A DNA stretch of 64,000 nt from Sphingobacteriia bacterium RIFOXYC2_FULL_35_18. Its GTDB lineage: Bacteria; Bacteroidota; Bacteroidia; Chitinophagales; Chitinophagaceae. Below are positions 34,335 through 42,394 of this stretch, in pieces. A program made the position numbers and the translations under genes. The DNA is taken from the NCBI GenBank assembly GCA_001829005.1, contig MIAG01000002.1:440837-504836 (forward strand). Reading direction: 5' to 3'. The notes below the pieces were generated by a model. That model saw only the letters and a program-made list of their open reading frames with translations. It ran no database searches and was not told the origin of the DNA. Numbering within the stretch: the first letter of the stretch is position 1; every line of letters begins with the position of its first letter.

Positions 34335-35354
34335 TTAAAACTGTTTAAAAATCTCTTGTAATTGCACTAGCAAAAGAGGTTGAATCACTCCTTTTCCTGT
34401 TTTTTGCAAAAGAATATAATTGATTGAATCGTCTTGCTTTTTCTTGTCTTTTAATAAAATTCGAAAAGCCTTTTTTGCATCAAAATTGGCAACTGTAGGC
34501 AACCCATATTGATGCAATAAGCGAATAACCCTATCAGCCTCTTTATAAAATTTTAATTGCTGAGACATCAATGCCGCATAAGTCATACCAATACTGATGG
34601 CTTCACCATGGCTTAATTGATACATATTCTCAATTGCATGCCCAAGTGTATGCCCAAAGTTCAAAAGCTTTCTATCCCCTTTTTCAAACTCATCTTTTTG
34701 CACCACTTTTATTTTAATCAATGCATTATGCATGATTAACTTTGCCAGTAAGGCAGGATTTTTTTTGTATTTGGGAATACTGTTTTGCTCTAATTCAACA
34801 AACATTTTTTGGTCCTTAATACAGGCGTGTTTAATGATTTCTGCAAACCCATTCTTCCATTCTGTTAAAGGCAATGATTTTAGTAAACTATAATCATAAA
34901 TTAAAAATGAAGGCTGTCTAATTAATCCAACCATATTTTTATACACGCCTACATCAATTCCATTTTTACCGCCTATTGCTGCATCAACCATTGCTAAAAG
35001 AGAAGTAGGAATATATCCTACTTCAATTCCTCGCATATAAATTCCTGCAACATAGCCTGTAATATCTGTGATAACGCCTCCTCCAAAACCAATTAAAGTG
35101 GTTTGCCTATCCGCACCCAATAAAATCAATTGATCAATAATTACATCAACTGTTTGTTGAACCTTAAATTGCTCACCTGGCTTTAAAACGATGGTATTAA
35201 AGCCTTTTAATTTTCGCTTATAGGTTTGAAACAAATTTTCATCTGTTACTATAATGGCTTTCTCTTTTGAAACAATTTTTTCTACAACATCAAATGCTGC
35301 ATCAAAATAAAAAACTGTTTCCTTTCCAGAGAATAAAAAACGCTTCTTCTGCAT
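34335..35354 (-). CDS. aroB: 3-dehydroquinate synthase
   Basis: AroB (339 aa) cyclises DAHP to 3-dehydroquinate with NAD and zinc. Motifs are GFGGGVITDITGYVAGIYMRG, SLLAMVDAAIGGKNGIDVG and the metal-binding NFGHTLGHAIE. The gene starts one base after the DAHP synthase stop, so the first two shikimate-pathway enzymes are probably made from adjacent ribosome runs. The length is typical of the family. Confidence 0.95.
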   Translation of the reverse strand: MQKKRFLFSGKETVFYFDAAFDVVEKIVSKEKAIIVTDENLFQTYKRKLKGFNTIVLKPGEQFKVQQTVDVIIDQLILLGADRQTTLIGFGGGVITDITGYVAGIYMRGIEVGYIPTSLLAMVDAAIGGKNGIDVGVYKNMVGLIRQPSFLIYDYSLLKSLPLTEWKNGFAEIIKHACIKDQKMFVELEQNSIPKYKKNPALLAKLIMHNALIKIKVVQKDEFEKGDRKLLNFGHTLGHAIENMYQLSHGEAISIGMTYAALMSQQLKFYKEADRVIRLLHQYGLPTVANFDAKKAFRILLKDKKKQDDSINYILLQKTGKGVIQPLLLVQLQEIFKQF

Positions 35355-35355
35355 A

Positions 35356-36441
35356 CTATGAATTCATGATCTTATTTTGATGGTTGATACTTTCCATATG
35401 TACCGCATCAAAATACTTAGTGATAAATTCTTGGCTAAGATCAAGCTGCCCTCCTTTTACAAAAGCTCGCTCTAATATGGCATTCCAACGATTGGTTTGC
35501 AAAATGGTAATATTATTGTCCTTTTTATATTGTCCAATCTTATCTGCTACTTTCATTCGTTGTCCTAATAATTGCAAAAGCTCATCATCTAACTGATTTA
35601 TTTGAGCGCGCATTTTATCCATTTGAATATGCAACTCCTCAGAAATAATGTCTTCCTTGCGCCAAATCATCGCGCTAATCATAGCACCCAATACATCAGG
35701 AGTAACTTGTTGTTTAGCATCACTCCAGGCATTATCTGGATCTATATGACTCTCTATAATTAATCCATCAAAATCTAAGTCAATTGCTTTTTGCGCCACT
35801 TCCTGCAGAATATCTCTTCTTCCACAAATATGGGAAGGATCATTAATCATGAGCATTTCAGGAAACCTACGCTTCATTTCAATAGCCAAATGCCACATTG
35901 GTGCGTTACGGTATTCCGTGTTACCATATGAACTAAAACCTCTATGAATTAATCCGATGTTTTTGATACCAGCTTTCGCAACACGTTCAGCAGCTCCAAT
36001 CCATAATTCTAAATCTGGATTAATAGGGTTCTTAATCAAAACTGGAACATCCACTCCTTTTAATGCATCAGCTACATCTTGAACGCTAAATGGATTCACT
36101 GTTGTTCTAGCACCAATCCATAAAACGTCTACGCCAAAATGCAAAGCATCTTCCACCTGCTTACCTGTTGCTACTTCAACTGCTACCGGCAAACCAGTTA
36201 ATTCTTTTGCTTTTTGTAACCAAGGCAAACCTTTAGTTCCAACACCTTCAAAACTTCCAGGCCTGGTTCGTGGCTTCCAAATTCCGGCACGTAAAATATC
36301 TACTTTACCAGTTGCAGCAAGTTGACTAGCAGTTGCCAGTACTTGCTCTTCGGTTTCCGCACTGCAAGGTCCGGAAATAATGAGTGGTCTTTTTGCAAGA
36401 ATGGTGTTGATACTAGCTTCTTGCTGTAAGATCTGTTCCAT
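35356..36441 (-). CDS. Bifunctional DAHP synthase / chorismate mutase
   Basis: The 361-residue protein fuses a type I-beta DAHP synthase (KDO8P-synthase-like barrel, about 1-260) to a C-terminal AroQ chorismate mutase (about 270-350). The synthase shows PLIISGPCSAETEEQV, KPRTRPGSFEGVG and NDPSHICGRRD. The mutase shows MDKMRAQINQLDDELLQLLG and RMKVADKIGQYKKDNN. The fusion catalyses the entry step and the branch step to prephenate, and the mutase often acts as the feedback sensor. This arrangement (synthase first, mutase last) is common in Bacteroidota. It is the fifth gene of the attenuated operon. Confidence 0.93.
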   Translation of the reverse strand: MEQILQQEASINTILAKRPLIISGPCSAETEEQVLATASQLAATGKVDILRAGIWKPRTRPGSFEGVGTKGLPWLQKAKELTGLPVAVEVATGKQVEDALHFGVDVLWIGARTTVNPFSVQDVADALKGVDVPVLIKNPINPDLELWIGAAERVAKAGIKNIGLIHRGFSSYGNTEYRNAPMWHLAIEMKRRFPEMLMINDPSHICGRRDILQEVAQKAIDLDFDGLIIESHIDPDNAWSDAKQQVTPDVLGAMISAMIWRKEDIISEELHIQMDKMRAQINQLDDELLQLLGQRMKVADKIGQYKKDNNITILQTNRWNAILERAFVKGGQLDLSQEFITKYFDAVHMESINHQNKIMNS

Positions 36442-36467
36442 ATTCTTTTGATTGCTTGTTAATAAAA

Positions 36468-38177
36468 TTATCTGCGTCCTCCTCCACTATCTGCATCATT
36501 CATACGAATGCTTCTTCCTTTGTACTTTTTACCATCCAAAGAACGAATCATTTGCTGTGCTGCGGTTTTCTCAATCTCAATCCAGCTATTCATGTCTTTC
36601 ATATCAATACGACCTAATACTTCTTTCTTAAGATCGCTCATATCTAATACAAATTGCAAGAAGCTGGCCTTATAAAAACCATCTTTAGTTCCAAGGTTTA
36701 CAAATAACCTACTGTAACCTCCCCCAGATTTATACTCTTTTCTACTATCACCACGGCCCGCATCTCTACCAGCGTCCCTTCCGCTTTCTCTGCGTGCAGA
36801 TCGGTTGTCTCCACGGTCATTTGGATCTCTCTTTGCACTTCTATCACGCTCTCTAATATTTAAATCTTCTGAGTTTTCATAGTACTTTAAGAATCGATCA
36901 AACTCCATTGCAGCAACGCGCTTTAATACGTCTTCTTTGCTAACATCGGCAAACTTTTCTGCCAACATAGGAACATAGGTTTCGTAATCGCCATGGCTAA
37001 TATCTGCAGACAATAACTTATCCATAAATGAGAAAAATTGTTTTCTACAAACATCTTTCCCTGAAGGAATATCTAGTTTACTGAAATGGCAATTATTGAT
37101 TCTTTCAATTTGCTTAAGCTTATACGTTTCTTTGGCATGAACAATAGAAATACAAATTCCTTGATTTCCTGCTCTACCTGTACGCCCACTTCTATGCGTA
37201 TAAATTTCAACGTCATCTGGTAGTTCAAAATTGATTACGTGGGTAATACCTTGTACATCAATACCCCTTGCAGCAACATCAGTTGCAATTAATAATTGGA
37301 GTGTTTTATCCCTAAACTGACCCATTACTTTATCACGTTGACCCTGTGTAAGATCGCCATGTAATGCATCAATATCATATCCTTCTCTAGTTAAACGCTC
37401 TGATATTTCTTGAGCATCTAATTTAGTCCTAGTAAAAATAATTCCATAAATACCTGGATTAAAATCGATAATACGCTTTAGCGTTTCGTAACGATGATGA
37501 GCAGTAGTAACATAGTACTGATGATCAATACTTTTGTTAGCAGTATTTACTTTGCCTACCGTTACTTCTTTTGGATCTTTCATGTAACGCTTGCTCACTT
37601 TTCTAATTTCTGGTGGCATGGTTGCACTGAATAACCAAGTACTGTTTCGTTGAGGAGTATTTTTCAAGATGAATTCAATATCATCTTGGAAACCCATGTT
37701 CAGCATTTCATCTGCTTCATCTAAAACTACATAACTGATTTGCTCTAAATTGATTGCTTTGCGCTCAATCAAATCAATTAGTCTTCCTGGTGTAGCTACA
37801 ACAATTTGTACGCCTCTTTTCAGATCACGGATCTGTAATCCGATGGAAGCTCCTCCATAAACTGCAACAACCGAAATGCCGGTCATATATTTCTTAAACA
37901 GCTCAATCTCTTTAACAATCTGCAAACACAATTCGCGTGTAGGACAAACCACCAATGCCTGTGGGTACTTAGCTGCTGCGTCAATAATGTGTAACAAGGG
38001 TAATCCAAACGCTGCTGTTTTTCCCGTGCCGGTTTGCGCCAAACCGATAAAATCAGTCGTTCCGCTCAATAAGACCGGTATCGCCTGTTCCTGAATTGCC
38101 GTTGGGTTCACATACCCCAACTCTGTGGTTGCTTGAATTAAACGCTCGTCAATTCCCAACCCTTCAAATGTAATCAT
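36468..38177 (-). CDS. deaD: DEAD-box RNA helicase with DbpA-like RNA-binding domain
   Basis: The 569-residue helicase has all core motifs: AQTGTGKTAAFGLP, PTRELCLQI, DEADEMLNMGF, SAT and HRSGRTGRAG. Residues about 440-490 are an Arg/Asp/Gly-rich linker (RDPNDRGDNRSARRES and beyond), followed by a DbpA-type RNA-recognition domain (LFVNLGTKDGFYKASFLQFV) and a basic tail. Such proteins remodel structured RNA, often in ribosome assembly or in the cold. It sits inside the aromatic operon between tyrA and DAHP synthase, with the operon's longest gap (51 bases) before it, so an internal promoter is possible. Confidence 0.93.
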   Translation of the reverse strand: MITFEGLGIDERLIQATTELGYVNPTAIQEQAIPVLLSGTTDFIGLAQTGTGKTAAFGLPLLHIIDAAAKYPQALVVCPTRELCLQIVKEIELFKKYMTGISVVAVYGGASIGLQIRDLKRGVQIVVATPGRLIDLIERKAINLEQISYVVLDEADEMLNMGFQDDIEFILKNTPQRNSTWLFSATMPPEIRKVSKRYMKDPKEVTVGKVNTANKSIDHQYYVTTAHHRYETLKRIIDFNPGIYGIIFTRTKLDAQEISERLTREGYDIDALHGDLTQGQRDKVMGQFRDKTLQLLIATDVAARGIDVQGITHVINFELPDDVEIYTHRSGRTGRAGNQGICISIVHAKETYKLKQIERINNCHFSKLDIPSGKDVCRKQFFSFMDKLLSADISHGDYETYVPMLAEKFADVSKEDVLKRVAAMEFDRFLKYYENSEDLNIRERDRSAKRDPNDRGDNRSARRESGRDAGRDAGRGDSRKEYKSGGGYSRLFVNLGTKDGFYKASFLQFVLDMSDLKKEVLGRIDMKDMNSWIEIEKTAAQQMIRSLDGKKYKGRSIRMNDADSGGGRR

Positions 38178-38228
38178 GTATTCTAAAATTTGTGCAAAGG
38201 TACTCTATATAGCCTTCTTTGCGGTGTT

Positions 38229-39068
38229 TTACTTAAGTATTCTCCTTATTCCATTGGCATTTTCAATCAATTCTGCTAAATATGCTTCGTTCTCTTTTTC
38301 TAAACACGACTTGAATTTTCTCAATTGGCTGATATGCTCATTTAGTACATCCAAAATATTGTCTCGATTTTGCATAAAAATGGGAACCCACATAGCAGCA
38401 TTACTCTTTGCAAGTCGAACGGTGCTCTCAAAACCACCACTTGCTAGTTCAAAAATGGCATCTTCCTCCCGCTCTTTCTCTAAAACAGTATTGGCAAGGG
38501 CAAAAGAAGTAATATGTGATATATGACTAATGTAAGCCACATGCATATCATGTGCCGTAGACTCCATGTACAGAATATGCATTTCTAATAACGCGTATAT
38601 TTTTTCAACCATTTCTAATGCGTCTGAATCAGAATGCGATTTATCGCAAATAACGGTTGCTTTTTTACTGAATGCACCTTTAATAGCTGCAGATGGTCCA
38701 CTATTTTCTGTTCCCCACATGGGGTGAGTTGCAACAAATCTTCCTCTTTTTGGATGATTTTTAACCGCTTCAACAATCTTTGATTTTGTAGAACCAACAT
38801 CAAATACTACTTGATTACTCACTTTATCTAAAATGATGGGCAGCAATTGTTCCGCAGCATTAATGGGTGTTGCAATAATGATTACAGATGATGCTTGTAT
38901 TGCTTCTGTTAATGGCAAGCATTTATGTACCAATCCCAATTCGATTGCTTTGGCTGCATGTTCTGTATTGGATTCTACACCAATAACATTGCTTGCAAAA
39001 CCTTTTTCTTGCAATGCCAATGAAAGTGAGCCTCCTATCAATCCTGTTCCTACAATTGTAATAACCAT
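38229..39068 (-). CDS. tyrA: Prephenate dehydrogenase
   Basis: The 279-residue protein oxidatively decarboxylates prephenate to 4-hydroxyphenylpyruvate, towards tyrosine. The Rossmann motif is TIVGTGLIGGSLSLALQEKG; THPMWGTENSGPSAA holds the catalytic His region, and the C-terminal half is the helical dimerisation domain (HDMHVAYISHISHITSFALA). No ACT or mutase domain is present. It lies nine bases after the aminotransferase gene. Arogenate specificity cannot be excluded. Confidence 0.92.
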   Translation of the reverse strand: MVITIVGTGLIGGSLSLALQEKGFASNVIGVESNTEHAAKAIELGLVHKCLPLTEAIQASSVIIIATPINAAEQLLPIILDKVSNQVVFDVGSTKSKIVEAVKNHPKRGRFVATHPMWGTENSGPSAAIKGAFSKKATVICDKSHSDSDALEMVEKIYALLEMHILYMESTAHDMHVAYISHISHITSFALANTVLEKEREEDAIFELASGGFESTVRLAKSNAAMWVPIFMQNRDNILDVLNEHISQLRKFKSCLEKENEAYLAELIENANGIRRILK

Positions 39069-39077
39069 AATCGTTTT

Positions 39078-40244
39078 TTATTTCGCCTTTTGAGCTTCTA
39101 TTCGTTGAATGGCTTCCTCAAATTTGGTGATGCTTCCACATAAACTCACTCTTGTATATTGGTTACCCGCAGTACCAAAAATTCCTCCTGGAGTTATAAA
39201 TACATTGCTATTATACAAGACCTGATCACTTAATTCATAACCATCTTTTACCCCTGCTGGAATTTTTGCCCATACAAACATGCCTACCTGATTGGTAGCA
39301 TAATGGCATTGAAGGGTATCTAATAACTCAAATACTTTTTCTCTTCTTTTTGCATACACTTCATTAACAGAATCATACCAATCCCTTTCTAAACATAATG
39401 CAGTAGCAGCTGCCAACTGTACTGGCAAAAACATGCCACTGTCCATATTACTTTTAAAAATGAGTACTTCATTAATCCTTTCTGCTGCCCCACAAAGCAT
39501 GCCTACTCTCCAGCCTGCCATATTTTGGCTCTTACTCAATGAATTCAATTCTATTGCTGTATCCATTGCACCTGATATACTAAGCAAACTCAGGGGCTCA
39601 TCATTCAAAATAAAACTATACGGATTATCATGACATATTAAAATTTGGTGTTTTTTACCAAATGCAATCAATTTCTCAAATAACTCAATACTTGGTTTTT
39701 TTCCAGTAGGCATTTGAGGATAATTTACCCACATTAATTTTACCTTGCTTAAATCACTTGCTTCTAAAGCTTCAAAATTAGGTTCCCAATTACCTTCTTC
39801 TGTTAAATCAAAATAGATAGGTGTACCGCCAGCTAATTTTACAGCACTTGTATAAGTTGGATAACCAGGATTGGGAATCAATACTTGATCACCTTCATTT
39901 AAATAAGTCATACAGATATGCATGATCCCTTCTTTACTACCTAATAAAGGCAATATTTCAGTTTCCGGATTTAAACTAACCTGATAATATTTTTCATACC
40001 AACTAGCTATTGCATTTCGCAAAGCTGGTACTCCTTTATAAGATTGATATGCATGTGTACTACTTAGGCTGGCTTGCTCTTGTAACGCTTGAATTACAGA
40101 AGGATGTGGAGGAAGATCAGGACTTCCTATTCCTAAATTGATGATATTTTTCCCTGCCTTATTGAGCTGTTCAATTTCTCTAAGTTTCTGTGAAAAATAG
40201 TACTCTCCAATCCCTTCTAATCTTTTTGATTTAGCTATCTGCAT
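39078..40244 (-). CDS. Class I/II PLP-dependent aminotransferase (aromatic/aspartate type)
   Basis: The 388-residue fold-type I aminotransferase shows the PLP Lys in NSLSKSQNMAGWRVG, the ligand Asn/Asp/Tyr region ICHDNPYSFIL, and the substrate-carboxylate Arg in YTRVSLCGS. Placed between pheA and tyrA, it most likely transaminates phenylpyruvate and 4-hydroxyphenylpyruvate, or prephenate to arogenate. The sequence also resembles LL-diaminopimelate aminotransferase and aspartate aminotransferase relatives, so the exact activity is inferred from context. It begins two bases after the pheA stop. Confidence 0.88.
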   Translation of the reverse strand: MQIAKSKRLEGIGEYYFSQKLREIEQLNKAGKNIINLGIGSPDLPPHPSVIQALQEQASLSSTHAYQSYKGVPALRNAIASWYEKYYQVSLNPETEILPLLGSKEGIMHICMTYLNEGDQVLIPNPGYPTYTSAVKLAGGTPIYFDLTEEGNWEPNFEALEASDLSKVKLMWVNYPQMPTGKKPSIELFEKLIAFGKKHQILICHDNPYSFILNDEPLSLLSISGAMDTAIELNSLSKSQNMAGWRVGMLCGAAERINEVLIFKSNMDSGMFLPVQLAAATALCLERDWYDSVNEVYAKRREKVFELLDTLQCHYATNQVGMFVWAKIPAGVKDGYELSDQVLYNSNVFITPGGIFGTAGNQYTRVSLCGSITKFEEAIQRIEAQKAK

Positions 40245-40246
40245 AA

Positions 40247-41134
40247 TTATCCTTTTACCAGTTTTCCTTTTTTATAAATCCCAAACACTTTTACATTATT
40301 CGTTAGCGATTCAATTTTATTCATCATATTATCAAATTGTTTTAGTTGATCAAATTCCATATCGGCATAGAATCCATATTTAAAATGACTTCCAGGAATA
40401 GGCATACTTTGAAGCTTGCTTAAATTGATTCCTGTTTTTGCTACTTCTGTTAACACTTTTGCTAAAATTCCTTTGGAATGATTGGTTTGAAAATATATAG
40501 ATGCTTTGTTGGCCCCAATAATTGGCTGAGCTTCTTTGGTTCTCTGTAATATTAAAAAGCGAGTGATATTGTTTTTTTGTGTTTGAATATCTGGAGCTAA
40601 AATTTCTAAATTGAATAATTCAGCAGCCAGTTTACTTGCTATAGCAGCAATATGTTTACTCTTGTGCTGGTGAACATATTTCGCACTTAAAGCAGTATCT
40701 TCTGTCTCAATTAACTTGTAAGGATGAGATTCTAAAAAATCAAGACATTGCAAAATAGCCATCGGATGACTGTGTACTTCTTTAATATCTGAAAGACCCA
40801 CACCTTTATTAACCAATAAATTTTGGCTGATAGATAAATACACTTCACCGACAACCTTCAAATTTGCTTTTTGCAATAAATTATAGTTGGGTAATATGCT
40901 TCCAGCAATAGAGTTTTCAATAGCCATTACAGCTGCTTTAGAGGAGTTAGCATCTAAAGCAAGTTTTATCAATTGTCTAAATGAAGCACAAGGAATCACT
41001 TCCACGTTTTTACCGAAAAAATGTCTAGCTGCAACTTGATGAAAACTACCTTCATAACCCTGAATACAAATACCATTAGCTTGTTGCGGCAAGCTACTTT
41101 TTGGGATGGTATTTTTTTCTTTTGTTTTGTTCAT
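40247..41134 (-). CDS. pheA: Prephenate dehydratase with ACT domain
   Basis: The 295-residue protein converts prephenate to phenylpyruvate. The catalytic domain has GYEGSFHQVAARHFFG, AVMAIENSIAGSILPNYNLL and the Thr-Arg-Phe active-site triplet in NITRFLIL. The C-terminal ACT domain (SKGILAKVLTEVAKTGINLS, then SMPIPG in place of the usual E-S-R-P) should bind phenylalanine for feedback. No chorismate mutase is fused; that activity is on the DAHP synthase. The first gene of the operon, it begins 12 bases after the U-tract of an attenuator terminator. Confidence 0.94.
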   Translation of the reverse strand: MNKTKEKNTIPKSSLPQQANGICIQGYEGSFHQVAARHFFGKNVEVIPCASFRQLIKLALDANSSKAAVMAIENSIAGSILPNYNLLQKANLKVVGEVYLSISQNLLVNKGVGLSDIKEVHSHPMAILQCLDFLESHPYKLIETEDTALSAKYVHQHKSKHIAAIASKLAAELFNLEILAPDIQTQKNNITRFLILQRTKEAQPIIGANKASIYFQTNHSKGILAKVLTEVAKTGINLSKLQSMPIPGSHFKYGFYADMEFDQLKQFDNMMNKIESLTNNVKVFGIYKKGKLVKG

Positions 41135-41146
41135 TGCTATATGGAT

Positions 41147-41172
41147 AAAAAAAAACCCGGCTATTTGCCGGG
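41147..41172 (-). terminator. Attenuator terminator of the aromatic operon
   Basis: On the minus strand CCCGGC (41172-41167), a five-base loop and GCCGGG (41161-41156) form a six-bp GC stem followed by nine U (41155-41147), directly before pheA. The GCCGGG of the 3' arm is duplicated in the leader peptide coding sequence at 41220-41215, which can pair instead with the 5' arm and prevent the terminator. Confidence 0.88.
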
Positions 41173-41209
41173 ACCTATATGTTGTTTAAAACTTTTATGC
41201 TTTTGCAAA

Positions 41210-41281
41210 CTAGACCCGGCTCCTTTTCATAAAGAAGAAATAATAAAAAGAATAGAACCAGTTGTTAATTACTGTTTGCAT
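41210..41281 (-). CDS. Aromatic-rich leader peptide of the pheA operon
   Basis: A 23-codon frame starts ATG at 41281 and ends TAG at 41210. The product reads MQTVINNWFYSFYYFFF followed by MKRSRV: residues 8-17 contain one Trp, three Tyr and five Phe. Its last codons contain the antiterminator strand GCCGGG. Such a peptide before aromatic biosynthetic genes, followed by a terminator, is the defining arrangement of ribosome-mediated attenuation. Starvation for charged tRNA-Phe, -Tyr or -Trp would stall the ribosome and let the operon be read. An in-frame TGA lies just before the ATG. The frame is far below usual gene-calling length. Confidence 0.85.
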   Translation of the reverse strand: MQTVINNWFYSFYYFFFMKRSRV

Positions 41282-41288
41282 GATATTT

Positions 41289-41296
41289 CAAATATA
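41289..41296 (-). promoter_or_regulatory. Candidate -7 element for the attenuator leader
   Basis: On the minus strand TATATTTG matches TAnnTTTG and ends seven bases before the leader ATG. A TTTG lies about 16 bases further upstream as a possible -33. If used, the transcript would start at or next to the leader ATG, giving a leaderless leader peptide. Confidence 0.5.
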
Positions 41297-41371
41297 AGAA
41301 TTGATTGGGAAGCAAAAAATTTATTTGAAAAATATTAAACTAAGGTTAGTTAGTTTTTATTCAGTTCATCT

Positions 41372-41407
41372 AAAAAAATAAGCCCCTCCGTGGAAACGGA
41401 GCGGCTT
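41372..41407 (-). terminator. Terminator after the small lipoprotein gene
   Basis: Minus-strand stem AAGCC/GGCTT plus CTCCGT-type six-bp stem with one internal mismatch (arms 41380-41391 and 41396-41407, four-base loop) is followed by a T run at 41378-41372. It is 93 bases downstream of the 59-residue lipoprotein gene and isolates it from the attenuated operon. Confidence 0.82.
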
Positions 41408-41499
41408 CTAACGATTGCTTGCCATATGAAACTTTTAAATCTGTTGTACTTTCCGCAAGCTAGACTTCACTATTTCTCTTCACCAACAGATTGTTCTAA

Positions 41500-41679
41500 T
41501 TACTTCTTAGTTGTGTCAACAGCAGGAGCAGCAGTAGTATCTACAGTTGCAGCAGCAGTATCTACAGTTGCAGCAGCAGTGTCAACAGTTGTTGCAGTAG
41601 TGTCAGCAGCAGCTTCTTTGTTTTCTCCAGCGCAAGATGCGAATACGCCTAATGCTAAAACGAATAACAATTTTTTCAT
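41500..41679 (-). CDS. Small Ala/Thr/Asp-repeat lipoprotein
   Basis: A 59-codon gene, ATG at 41679 and TAA at 41500. It starts with a lipoprotein signal, MKKLLFVLALGVFASC, followed by AGENKE. The mature part is a low-complexity tail built on a seven-residue TVDTAAA repeat (three near-copies) ending PAVDTTKK. A terminator follows and it is flanked by regulatory regions, which supports a real, separately transcribed gene. Such short acidic Ala/Thr-rich lipoproteins are common in Bacteroidota and have no known function. An opposite-strand frame over the same bases is a shadow. Confidence 0.82.
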   Translation of the reverse strand: MKKLLFVLALGVFASCAGENKEAAADTTATTVDTAAATVDTAAATVDTTAAPAVDTTKK

Positions 41680-41823
41680 TTTTTTTCTTTTTTAGTTTGA
41701 ATGATTACAGATTAATACGTCTACGAGGAAAAGGTAACCCGATGTTTCAAATTTTTTTTTTGAAATTATTTAGGGCTATTTTGGGTTACTTTTAAGCCAA
41801 TAACTGTATTAAAGGAACAGATA

Positions 41824-42390
41824 GTGAAAGGAGATACGAACGAACAAGCATTATTGAAGGGTCTGGCTCACAATGATTCAAAAGCGGTCGAAACCATATA
41901 TAAAGATAATTTTAATATGATTCAGACCTTTATATTGAATAATAATGGGAGCTATGACGAAGCGAGAGACATATTTCAGGAAGCAATGATTGCTTTATAT
42001 GAAAAGTCTCAAACAGATTCTTTTGTGCTCACTTGTCAAATTAAAACATATCTGTATTCTGTTTGCAGAAGGCTTTGGTTAAAAAGACTTCAACAAATGG
42101 GTAGGTTCACTGGTTCGGTTGATGGGTTTGAGGAAACAGTAGCCGTTGAGGAAGATTTAGAAACCCATGAAAAGAGGAATGCGGAGTTCGTTATAATGGA
42201 TAGGGCTTTGAATAGCTTAGGAGAACCTTGCAAAAGTTTATTACAGGGATACTATCTAAAAAAAATGGACATGAATGCTTTGGCGGCCGAATTTGGATAC
42301 ACTAATGCAGACAACGCAAAAAACCAGAAATACAAGTGTTTGATGCGATTAAAGAAATTATTCTTTTCGCAATATAATATTGGAGAGTAA
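41824..42390 (+). CDS. ECF-type sigma factor
   Basis: The 188-residue sigma70-family protein has region 2 (DEARDIFQEAMIALYEKSQT, with SVCRRLWLKRLQQ) and region 4 (LNSLGEPCKSLLQGYYLKKM, then ALAAEFGYTNADNAKNQKYK), with no region 1 or 3, as in group 4 sigma factors. The start is GTG at 41824. It is followed four bases later by a membrane protein whose N-terminal region resembles an anti-sigma factor, the usual partner arrangement. The regulon is unknown, and the upstream gap contains TACTTTTA, close to a -7 element. Confidence 0.85.
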   Translation: MKGDTNEQALLKGLAHNDSKAVETIYKDNFNMIQTFILNNNGSYDEARDIFQEAMIALYEKSQTDSFVLTCQIKTYLYSVCRRLWLKRLQQMGRFTGSVDGFEETVAVEEDLETHEKRNAEFVIMDRALNSLGEPCKSLLQGYYLKKMDMNALAAEFGYTNADNAKNQKYKCLMRLKKLFFSQYNIGE

Positions 42391-42394
42391 GTAT

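Noticed and set aside
41021..41338. Plus-strand open frame over the pheA start and leader
   Set aside because: It is antisense to the attenuator and the start of pheA, has no family resemblance and is explained by the structured leader on the minus strand.
41390..41695. Plus-strand open frame of about 100 codons rich in Ser/Thr/Val/Ala
   Set aside because: It is the antisense shadow of the 59-residue lipoprotein gene and runs through that gene's terminator; the minus-strand reading has a proper lipoprotein signal.
41745..41765. TTTCAAA/TTTGAAA inverted repeat in the gap before the sigma factor gene
   Set aside because: The arms are pure A/T-rich and the loop is a T run, so it is weak as a hairpin and easily arises by chance; it could still be an operator but nothing supports that.
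42380..42394. TTG start giving five extra residues on the anti-sigma/protease protein
   Set aside because: The ATG at 42395 has a GGAG eight bases upstream and avoids overlap with the sigma factor gene.
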